Assembly: GCF_016904885.1 (NCBI RefSeq)
Contig: NZ_JADWYI010000001.1
Span: 1,550,001 to 1,614,000, forward strand
DNA length: 64,000 nucleotides
Origin: Archangium primigenium
GTDB taxonomy: Bacteria > Myxococcota > Myxococcia > Myxococcales > Myxococcaceae
Direction: 5' to 3'
Both the position numbers and the translations under genes were made by a program. Below the pieces are notes generated by a model. That model had not been told where the DNA came from. It searched no databases and worked only from the letters and a program-made list of their open reading frames with translations. Positions 17,449 to 24,565 of the stretch are shown here, piece after piece; positions within the stretch are counted from its first letter, which is position 1; every line of letters starts with the position of its first letter.

Positions 17449-19212
17449 TCAGGCGCTCTTGCGGTTGAGGAGGTTGCCCATCTTGGACAGCAGCTGCTTG
17501 CCGGCGTCCGGCGTGGGCTCGGGCGGCGGGGCCCCCGGGCGCTTGCCCGTCACCATCATCTCCACCTCGTCGGGGCTCTCCGCGTACAGGCGCGCCGTCT
17601 CCAGGGTGGTGCGGCCCGAGCGCACCAGCTCCGCGAGCGAGTCGTCGAAGCGCACGATGCCCAGGCTCTTGCCGCGCTGCTGCAGGGAGGGAATCTGGAA
17701 CGTCTTGTTGTCGCGGATGAGGTTGCCGAGCGCCACCGAGCCGGGCAGCAGCTCCGCGGCGGCCACGAGGCTCCGGCCGTCCGTGGAGGGCATCAGCCGC
17801 TGGCTCACGATGAGGCGCAGGCTGCTGGCGAGCGTCATGCGCACCTGGGCCTGGTCGCCCGGGGGGAACAGGTCGATGAGCCGGTCGATCGTCTTGGCGG
17901 CGCTCGGCGTGTTCATGGTGCTCACCAGCAGGTGGCCCGTCTCGCTCGCGGCGAGCGCCATGCGCACCGTCTCCGTGTCGCGCAGCTCGCCCACCAGGAT
18001 GACGTCCGGATCCTCGCGCAGGCTGCCCTTGAGGGCGCTCGCGAAGCTCTTGGTGTGCGTGCCCACCTCGCGCTGGCTCAAGAGCGCCTTCTTGCGCGGG
18101 TGGAGGTACTCGACGGGGTCCTCCACGGTGAGCACGTGGTGCGTGGTGTCGCGGTTGATGATGTCCACGATGGCCGCCAGCGTGCTCGTCTTGCCGTGGC
18201 CCGAGGGGCCGGTGACGACGATGAGGCCCTGGTGGTGGTGGCACGCCTTGGCGATGTCCGCGGGCAGCCCGAGCGACTCGAGCGTGGGGATGTCGCGCGA
18301 GATGAGCCGGAAGCATCCTTTATAGCCGGTGCGCTGGCGCGAGATGTTGACGCGGAAGCGGCCGGACTCGCCCAGGTCCAGCGAGAAGTCGCAGCTGCCC
18401 TCGCGCTCGAGCACCGGCCGCAGCCGCGCGGGCACGTGGGGCAGGAGCATCTTCTCCACCATCTCGGGCAGGAGGCCCTCGCCGTGGGGCAGCAGCTCCC
18501 CCACGAGCCGGAAGAGCGGGGGCCGTCCGGCGACGATGTGCAGGTCGCTGGCGCCCACCGCCCGGGCGTCCTCCAGGAGCATGCCCAGGTTGCCCGTGGA
18601 CTCGGGCCGCACGACGAGCCGGGGCCCGGGCGGCGGCTCGGGCGCGGGCTCGGGCTCGTCGGGCAGGGGGATGGTGTCGGCGGGCGCGGGCGCGGCGGGT
18701 TTGGCCGTGGGGAGGATCTGCATGCCCGCCCGGGGCCCCTTGGCGGCGGGCGCGGCCGGCGGGGCGGGGGCGGCCGGAGCGGGGGGGGCCGGAGCGCGCG
18801 CGGCGGGCGGGGCGGCGGGCGCGCGGGCCGGAGTGGCGGCGGCGGCGGCGGCCGGAGCGCGCGCGGCGGGGGCGGGAGCCGGGGCCGGAGCGGGCGCCGG
18901 GGCCGGGACGGGCTCGTTGCGCACGATGCGCACGTTGATGACGTCCCCGCGACGCAGCGCGCCCACGATCAGCGGCCCCTGCCCCTCGAGCCGCACGGCC
19001 CACTGGCTGGGCTTGTCGGAGAGCGTGGCCACGCGGGCGTCTCCCACCAGGCCGCGCAGGGCCTCGTGCAGGGCCTCGGGGGTGATGAGCGTGTCGTCCA
19101 CGGACTCGAAGCCGCCGCCCGTCTTCACCAGGGGGGTGCGGCCACTGATGAGGGCCAGCTCCAGCACGCCCGGGCGGCTCAGGTGTCGCAACAGTTCCGT
19201 GAAGGTCTTCAT
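17449..19212 (-). CDS. PilT/PilU-type ATPase with extra N-terminal domain and Ala/Pro linker
   Basis: This 587-residue protein has three parts. Residues 1-105 form a small domain with SGRTPLVKTGGGF, resembling a degenerate copy of the PilT N-terminal domain. Residues about 105-175 are an Ala/Pro low-complexity linker. Residues about 210-560 are a PilT/PilU motor with ASDLHIVAGRPPLFRL, Walker A GPSGHGKTS near residue 335, the Asp box VLTVEDPVEYL, Walker B VILVGELRDTET and STMNTPSAAKTIDR. The last replaces the usual H-T-N His box with M-N-T, and the P-loop has GHG where PilT has GSG. These changes suggest a specialised or regulatory motor rather than a simple duplicate. It is the first gene of the pair with the pilT at 16314-17441. 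The GC-rich linker makes sequencing errors in that part possible, but the frame is intact. Confidence 0.85.
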   Translation of the reverse strand: MKTFTELLRHLSRPGVLELALISGRTPLVKTGGGFESVDDTLITPEALHEALRGLVGDARVATLSDKPSQWAVRLEGQGPLIVGALRRGDVINVRIVRNEPVPAPAPAPAPAPAPAARAPAAAAAATPARAPAAPPAARAPAPPAPAAPAPPAAPAAKGPRAGMQILPTAKPAAPAPADTIPLPDEPEPAPEPPPGPRLVVRPESTGNLGMLLEDARAVGASDLHIVAGRPPLFRLVGELLPHGEGLLPEMVEKMLLPHVPARLRPVLEREGSCDFSLDLGESGRFRVNISRQRTGYKGCFRLISRDIPTLESLGLPADIAKACHHHQGLIVVTGPSGHGKTSTLAAIVDIINRDTTHHVLTVEDPVEYLHPRKKALLSQREVGTHTKSFASALKGSLREDPDVILVGELRDTETVRMALAASETGHLLVSTMNTPSAAKTIDRLIDLFPPGDQAQVRMTLASSLRLIVSQRLMPSTDGRSLVAAAELLPGSVALGNLIRDNKTFQIPSLQQRGKSLGIVRFDDSLAELVRSGRTTLETARLYAESPDEVEMMVTGKRPGAPPPEPTPDAGKQLLSKMGNLLNRKSA

Positions 19213-19441
19213 GTCTCGGGCTCACCCTCGTCACGGCCCGCGGGACAGTGCGCTCCCGGGGCGGCGGAGTGCAGCATAGCCGGGATTTTCGCGGCTGACT
19301 GCGTGGGCGGGCCCCGGGTGGCCGCAGGCCGGACGGGGGGGCGGCGGGGCAGGGGGCCCCGAATGAGGACGCCCGGCCTGGCACCCTCGGGAGAGGGGCC
19401 GGACCGGGCGTCATCGGCACGACGGTGGCGGGGTCAGCGGC

Positions 19442-19978
19442 TCACAGCTCACGCGACATGAGCAGGCGCAGCTTGCCGGACTTCTTGGACACCACGGTGG
19501 CCACCGTGGTGAACCCCGAGGCGCGGTAGAAGTTCACCGCCGCCGAGTTGGCGGGGTCCACGCGCAGGGCAATCGTCTTGCGGTACATGTCCTGGGCCAC
19601 CTGGATGCCCTTGGTGAGCACCGCCTTGCCGAGGCCCCGCCGGCGCAGCTCCGGCTTGATGACGATGTTGCGCATGTACGCGGCACCGGGCACCGGGCCG
19701 TCGCGCTCCACCGTCACGTACCCCACCACCTGGTTCTGCACCTTGGCCACGTGGAGGAACGGCCTGAGCCCCGTCAGGGCCTTCATGCTCTCCTCCAGCT
19801 TCTCGCCGCGGCCCAGCCACGGCTCGGAGTTGGCGCGCAGCGCGGCCACGGACGCCATGTCCTCGTCGGTCGGGGCGTTGTACTTCACCGCCAGCGACAA
19901 ATCGTTGGGCAGGTTGGCCATGTCTGGCACCGGCATCGCAGCCACCTCCACGCCCGTTTCCACCTGCTTCATCGTCAT
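19442..19978 (-). CDS. GNAT-family N-acetyltransferase
   Basis: The start at 19978 is fixed by a strong Shine-Dalgarno sequence (GGAGGAG, six bases before ATG); a second ATG at 19993 lies within it. The 178-residue product has a GNAT fold: EPWLGRGEKLEES helix, LHVAKVQNQVVGYVTVERD strand pair, and the acetyl-CoA motif A region YMRNIVIKPELRRRGLGKAV (the RRGLGKA pyrophosphate loop), followed by RVDPANSAAVNFYRASGF, the classic motif B. It transfers an acetyl group from acetyl-CoA to an amine; the substrate cannot be told. It is transcribed toward the PilT pair but separated by 229 bases, and diverges from the MglA-like gene. Confidence 0.85.
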   Translation of the reverse strand: MTMKQVETGVEVAAMPVPDMANLPNDLSLAVKYNAPTDEDMASVAALRANSEPWLGRGEKLEESMKALTGLRPFLHVAKVQNQVVGYVTVERDGPVPGAAYMRNIVIKPELRRRGLGKAVLTKGIQVAQDMYRKTIALRVDPANSAAVNFYRASGFTTVATVVSKKSGKLRLLMSREL

Positions 19979-20176
19979 GCCTTGCTCCTCCATTGCACTC
20001 AGGATCCTAACCGCTTCGCCACCGCTCGTGCACGTCCCAGGGTTTGGCGTACATTTCCCCTCATCGGGGGTGGGGTGCCAGACTCCCTCAAACTGCGCAC
20101 GCGGCTCCAGCATTCCAAGGCCGCCCGCTCTCCGCTTCTTCCGGAGGCTCCCCCATGCGACAAACGGGGGGACGGC

Positions 20177-20205
20177 TTTCAATGCTGAACACCTTTCACT
20201 ATAAA
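20177..20205 (+). promoter_or_regulatory. Candidate sigma70-type promoter for the MglA-like operon
   Basis: TATAAA at 20200-20205 is an unusually good -10 element for this G+C-rich DNA, in the A-rich patch CACTATAAAAAAACG. TTTCAA at 20177-20182 could serve as a weak -35 with 17-base spacing. It points to the GTG at 20272 and would give a leader of about 60 bases. Confidence 0.4.
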
Positions 20206-20271
20206 AAAACGCCCGCATCGAGCGCGCTGGCCCTACCCTTCCCCTTCCCCCTGGCGCCCTGAGCTCCGCAC

Positions 20272-20979
20272 GTGCAACTCAACCACGCCCAGCGCGAACT
20301 CACCTTGAAGATCGTCTACTACGGGCCCGGGCTCAGTGGGAAGACGACGAACCTGCGCTGCATCCACGCGCGTGCCCGGCCGGAAGCTCGTGGCCGGTTG
20401 CTCAGCGTGGAGACGCACGAGGATCGCACCCTGTTCTTCGACCTGCTGCCGGTGTTCTTCACCAGCAGCTCCGGCTTCAAGGTGAAGCTCAAGCTCTTCA
20501 CCGTGCCCGGACAGGTCGTCCACGACGCCACGCGCCGCGTGGTGCTGCAGAACGCGGACGCGGTCGCCTTCATCGCCGACAGCCGCCGCAGCGCCGCGGC
20601 GGAGAACAACGCCTCCTGGCGGCGCCTGCGCGCCAACATGCGGGAGAATGGTCTGGATGCCTCCCAGGTGCCGGTGGTCATCCAGTTCAACAAGCGCGAC
20701 CTGCCCGACGCCCAGACGGACGAGGAGCTGGAGGCGGCGCGCCAGCGGGGCGCGGAGCCCATCCTGGGCGCGGTGGCGCTCCGGGGAGAAGGTGTGATGG
20801 AGACGCTGCACGCGCTCTTGCAGTCCGCCTGGCGCAACCTGGACGAGCGCACGCGCCTGGCGCGCAACGTGGGCCTGCGTGAACAGGAATTCCTCACCCA
20901 CATCTTCCAGCAGATGGACCTCACGGGCACCGACCTGGCGTCCCTCTACCCGCCCTCCTCCGGGGGGCAGTCCCGATGA
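20272..20979 (+). CDS. MglA-like small Ras-family GTPase
   Basis: A 235-residue GTPase starting at GTG 20272. It has the bacterial MglA-type P-loop YYGPGLSGKTTNL (GKT at residues 23-25), the switch-II motif FTVPGQVVHD (residues 76-85, PGQ in place of the DxxG of Ras), and the guanine-specificity motif NKRD (140-143). In Myxococcus the MglA switch sets cell polarity for both motility systems. This protein is about 40 residues longer than MglA, with a C-terminal tail from about residue 195, and it has no MglB-like GAP gene beside it. It overlaps the next gene by 4 bases (ATGA), so it is translationally coupled to a sensor kinase. It is probably an MglA paralogue with its own signalling partner rather than mglA itself. 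No ribosome-binding site is evident. Confidence 0.88.
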   Translation: MQLNHAQRELTLKIVYYGPGLSGKTTNLRCIHARARPEARGRLLSVETHEDRTLFFDLLPVFFTSSSGFKVKLKLFTVPGQVVHDATRRVVLQNADAVAFIADSRRSAAAENNASWRRLRANMRENGLDASQVPVVIQFNKRDLPDAQTDEELEAARQRGAEPILGAVALRGEGVMETLHALLQSAWRNLDERTRLARNVGLREQEFLTHIFQQMDLTGTDLASLYPPSSGGQSR

Positions 20980-22436
20980 GCGCCGACAAGCCGGGCGTGG
21001 TGGACGGGGGCGCCGAGCACGCGGGGCTCGCCCTGCAGCGCAAGCTGTCGCTCGTGGACCTGCTGGACCCGCTCACCTTCGGGGACGTGGTGGACAGCCT
21101 GGGCACGCTCTTCCACGTGGGCGTGCGGGTCATCGACGAGCGCGGGCGCACGCTCGCGGACACCGAGGGGCCGGGCCAGGAGCTGTGTGACGCGCTGGAC
21201 GCCACGGCCCAGGGCCGCGCGCGCCGGGGCGCCGCGGTGGAGCGGCTGGGCGAGGCCTCGTCGGGCGCGCTGGCGGCCGAGCCCTGGTCGCACCCCTGCC
21301 TGGGGGGCCTGCGCTACCTGGGCCTGCCCATCGTGTGGGACGGCGACGTGCTCGGGCGCGTGGTACTCGGGCCCTTCGTGGCCGAGGAGGCCGGCGACGC
21401 CGCCGAGGGGCTCGCCCTGGTGGAAGGCCTGGACGTGGCGCGCGCGCGCGGCTGGCTCGCGGGCGTGCGGCGCCTGTCCGAGGCGGACGTGGCGCGGGTG
21501 CGCACGCACCTCGCCCAGGTGCTCGCGGCGCTCCTGGCCGCGGGTCAGAAGTCCTACCTCACCGGCCAGCTGCACCTGGAGGCCATGCTGGAGACCCAGC
21601 GCGAGCTGGAGTCGCAGAACACGCAGCTCATCCGCCTCAACCAGCGGCTCAAGGAGTCGGACCGCAGCAAGTCCAGCTTCCTGTCCACGGTGAGCCACGA
21701 GCTGCGCACGCCCCTGGCCTCCATCATCGGCTACTCGGAGATGCTGGCCGAGGGCCTGGTGGGCGGGCTCAACCCCGAGCAGATGCAGTTCGTGCGCACC
21801 ATCATGGAGAAGGGCAACACGCTGCTCAAGCTCATCTCCTCCATCCTCGACATGAGCCAGATCGAGGCGGGCAAGGTGCGGCTCGCCTTCGAGTGGGTGG
21901 ACGTGCAGGAGCTGGTGGAGAGCGCCATCACCAGCGTGATGCCGCAGGCGCAGCGCAAGGGCCTCACGCTCCAGCAGCGCATGCCCGCGGTGGTGCAGGC
22001 GCGGGTGGTGGGGGACCGCGAGAAGCTGCGGCAGGTGGTGGTGAACCTCCTGGCCAACGCGGTGAAGTTCACCCCGGGCCAGGGCCGCATCGACGTGCGC
22101 CTGTCGGACCTGGGCCCGCGCGCGGAGCTGGGCGTCACCGGCTACGCCATCGAGGTGGAGGACACCGGCGTGGGCATCCCCGAGGGCCAGCGCGACCGCA
22201 TCTTCCAGAGCTTCTACCAGGTGGACGACAGCCCCACGCGCGAGTACGGCGGCGCGGGGCTCGGGCTCGCCATCGTGAAGAGCTACGTGGAGGGCCACGG
22301 CGGTCAGGTCTCCGTGCGCAGCGAGGTGGGCCGCGGCTCGTGCTTCCGCGTGGTGCTGCCCAAGGAGCCGCCCCTCTCCAGCCAGGGCCCGGCCTACATC
22401 CCTCCGCCCGTGGACACCGAGCCCGAGCGCTTCTGA
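20976..22436 (+). CDS. PocR-domain sensor histidine kinase
   Basis: A 486-residue cytoplasmic kinase. Residues about 22-200 resemble the PocR ligand-binding domain: LVDLLDPLTFGDVVDSLG, then VRVIDERGRTLAD and CLGGLRYLGLPIVWDG with VVLGPFV, a fold that binds small organic ligands. A short coiled coil (about 205-232, rich in Q, E, R and L) leads to the HisKA motif STVSHELRTPLASI with phospho-acceptor His241, then the ATPase N box VVNLLANAVKF, G1 VEDTGVGIP, F box FQSFYQVDDS and G2 GGAGLGLAIVKSY. No membrane segment is present, so an internal signal is expected. The gene overlaps the MglA-like GTPase by four bases, which predicts joint function. No response regulator is adjacent. Confidence 0.88.
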   Translation: MSADKPGVVDGGAEHAGLALQRKLSLVDLLDPLTFGDVVDSLGTLFHVGVRVIDERGRTLADTEGPGQELCDALDATAQGRARRGAAVERLGEASSGALAAEPWSHPCLGGLRYLGLPIVWDGDVLGRVVLGPFVAEEAGDAAEGLALVEGLDVARARGWLAGVRRLSEADVARVRTHLAQVLAALLAAGQKSYLTGQLHLEAMLETQRELESQNTQLIRLNQRLKESDRSKSSFLSTVSHELRTPLASIIGYSEMLAEGLVGGLNPEQMQFVRTIMEKGNTLLKLISSILDMSQIEAGKVRLAFEWVDVQELVESAITSVMPQAQRKGLTLQQRMPAVVQARVVGDREKLRQVVVNLLANAVKFTPGQGRIDVRLSDLGPRAELGVTGYAIEVEDTGVGIPEGQRDRIFQSFYQVDDSPTREYGGAGLGLAIVKSYVEGHGGQVSVRSEVGRGSCFRVVLPKEPPLSSQGPAYIPPPVDTEPERF

Positions 22437-22696
22437 GCGCCCCCGCGCTGCGCTCCCACCGGATCATCCCCGCCCCGCTGTAATCCCTCACAGGGGAAGA
22501 ATTCCCGTGACCGGCGAATGATGCGCTGTGTCTTGAATGGACACCGCCTCAGAGGAATTCCGCTGAACTCATAAGCCGTTCATGCAACGCTTGCCGTCCG
22601 TTGATTGAAACGGATGTCAGGCGAGGCTCGACGGACAGTGGAAGCTCGGACGCGCGCCTGGCGCCGGAGACGTGCAGTCCTCGAGTCGGAGTCGCC

Positions 22697-24553
22697 ATGA
22701 GTCACACCCCGCCGTGCCCCTCGCCTCGACTGGCCGGGTACGCGCCGCTGTCCGCCCTGGCCGTCGTGTTGTGGGCCACGGTCTCGTTCGCTCAACCCGC
22801 GGGTCTGCCCGGCTTCGAGTTGGAACGTCTGGAGTTGAATCCCAATGGCAAGGGCTCCTTGGTGGTGGGCACCGGTGAGCTGCTGCCGCCCGGAGGCTTC
22901 CGCCTGTCGCTCGCGGGCCACTACCAGCGCAACCCCCTGGTGCTCTACGCGGACGGCAATCGCGTGGGCACGCTCGTGTCGGACCGGGTCCTCGGCCACC
23001 TGCTGCTCGCCTGGACGCCGCTGACGTGGCTGGAGCTCGATGCCCACCTGCCCCTGGTGGCCTGGCAGCGCGGCGAGGACCTGTCGGGCCGGGGCTTCGG
23101 CGCGCCCGCGACCACGGGCCTCGGCACGCCCTCGGCGGCCGTGCGCGTGGGCCTGCTCGCCCAGCGGCGCCAGCAGCCCCTGGACCTGTCGCTGGAGCTG
23201 GGGGTGGGGCTGCCCCTGGGCAGCGCGGAGACGCTGTCGCGCGATGGCACCTTCCGCTTCACGCCCCGCCTGGCGCTGGGCCGGCGCTTTGGCTTCTTGC
23301 GCGCGGGCCTCGAGGTGGGCGCCCTGGTGCGGCCCGCCACCGTGCTCTACGAGGACTTCAACATCGAGGACGAGCTGGGCAACGAGGTGCGCCTGGGCGC
23401 GGTGCTCGCCACCACGAACCGGGGCCTGCGCGGCGAGCTCAACGTGCGCGGCTCCGTGCCGCTCACCGCGCAGGGCCGGTCCATGGAGGTGCTCGCCGGT
23501 CTGCGCCTGCCCGCGGGCGAGTCCGCGGAGCTCTACCTGCTGGGCGGCCCGGGGTTTGGCAACGCGCCCGGCACGCCCTTCTTCCGGGTGCTGCTCGGCG
23601 TGGCCTTTGGCGGCATGGATCCGGACACCTCGCGCCTGGATGACGATGGCGACGGCATCATCAACCGCGACGACGCGTGCCCCCAGGAGCCGGGCCTCGT
23701 GGAGCTCAAGGGCTGCCCGGTGCGTGACACGGACGGCGACGGCATCCTCGACCCCAAGGACAAGTGCCCCCTGCAGGCCGGTCCCCCCGAGACCCAGGGC
23801 TGCCCCGTGCAGGACCGGGACGGCGACGGCCTCGAGGACGACAAGGACAAGTGCCCCCTGGAGCCCGGCCCGCGCGAGCGTCAGGGCTGCCCGGTGAAGG
23901 ACACGGACGGCGACGGCATCGAGGACGACAAGGACAAGTGCCCCCGCGAGGCGGGTCCGGTGGCGCGCCAGGGCTGCCCGGTGAAGGACACGGACGGCGA
24001 CGGCGTGGTGGACGAGCGCGATGCCTGCCCGAACGAGGCGGGCCTCGTGGAGCTGCGCGGCTGCCCGGCCAAGGACACGGACGGCGACGGCGTGGAGGAC
24101 CACCTGGACAACTGCCCCACGGAGAAGGGCACCGCGGCCAACCAGGGCTGCCCGGCCAAGGAGAAGCAGTTCGTCGTCATCCAGAAGAACGAGCTGAAGA
24201 TCAAGCAGGCGGTCTTCTTCGCCACCGCCAAGGCCATCATCCGGCCGCGCTCCTACAAGCTGCTCAACCAGGTGGCGCGCGTCATCCAGCAGCACCCGGA
24301 GATCGAGAAGATCGTCGTCGAGGGCCACACGGACACCCGGGGCAAGGCGGAGACCAACCGCAAGCTGTCGCTCGCGCGGGCCGAGTCGGTGCGCAAGTAC
24401 CTCGTCAAGCGGGGCGTGGACGAGCGGCGCCTGGACGCCCAGGGCTACGGCCCGGACCGGCCCATCGCGACGAACAAGACGTCCAAGGGCCGCGCCATCA
24501 ACCGCCGCGTGGTGTTCTCCATCGTCAATTCCGACAGTCCGCAGTCGCCGTAG
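22697..24553 (+). CDS. OmpA-family outer-membrane protein with thrombospondin type 3 repeats
   Basis: I choose the ATG at 22697 (GGAG five bases upstream), which places the signal peptide first (MSHTPPCPSPRLAGYAPL, then a hydrophobic stretch ending SFAQP); the frame is open from 22601. Product 618 residues. Residues about 30-310 are rich in alternating strands and look like a beta-barrel. Residues about 314-488 hold thrombospondin type 3 calcium-binding repeats (DTDGDGIxDxKDKCP, repeated six or seven times). Residues about 492-612 are an OmpA C-terminal peptidoglycan-binding domain with VVEGHTDTRG and LSLARAESVRKYL. It anchors the outer membrane to the wall. A stop embedded in TAGGAGG provides the ribosome-binding site of the next gene, so the two form an operon. 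It resembles the general layout of TraB of outer-membrane exchange, but identity is not shown. Confidence 0.88.
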   Translation: MSHTPPCPSPRLAGYAPLSALAVVLWATVSFAQPAGLPGFELERLELNPNGKGSLVVGTGELLPPGGFRLSLAGHYQRNPLVLYADGNRVGTLVSDRVLGHLLLAWTPLTWLELDAHLPLVAWQRGEDLSGRGFGAPATTGLGTPSAAVRVGLLAQRRQQPLDLSLELGVGLPLGSAETLSRDGTFRFTPRLALGRRFGFLRAGLEVGALVRPATVLYEDFNIEDELGNEVRLGAVLATTNRGLRGELNVRGSVPLTAQGRSMEVLAGLRLPAGESAELYLLGGPGFGNAPGTPFFRVLLGVAFGGMDPDTSRLDDDGDGIINRDDACPQEPGLVELKGCPVRDTDGDGILDPKDKCPLQAGPPETQGCPVQDRDGDGLEDDKDKCPLEPGPRERQGCPVKDTDGDGIEDDKDKCPREAGPVARQGCPVKDTDGDGVVDERDACPNEAGLVELRGCPAKDTDGDGVEDHLDNCPTEKGTAANQGCPAKEKQFVVIQKNELKIKQAVFFATAKAIIRPRSYKLLNQVARVIQQHPEIEKIVVEGHTDTRGKAETNRKLSLARAESVRKYLVKRGVDERRLDAQGYGPDRPIATNKTSKGRAINRRVVFSIVNSDSPQSP

Positions 24554-24565
24554 GAGGCACGGGTC

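Noticed and set aside
22437-22696. Possible sigma54 promoter before the OmpA gene
   Set aside because: TTGC at about 22591 lacks a GG at the required distance, so the -24/-12 pattern is not met.
23640-24160. Regularly spaced repeats resembling a CRISPR array
   Set aside because: They are coding thrombospondin type 3 repeats with varying sequence between units, in frame with the OmpA protein.
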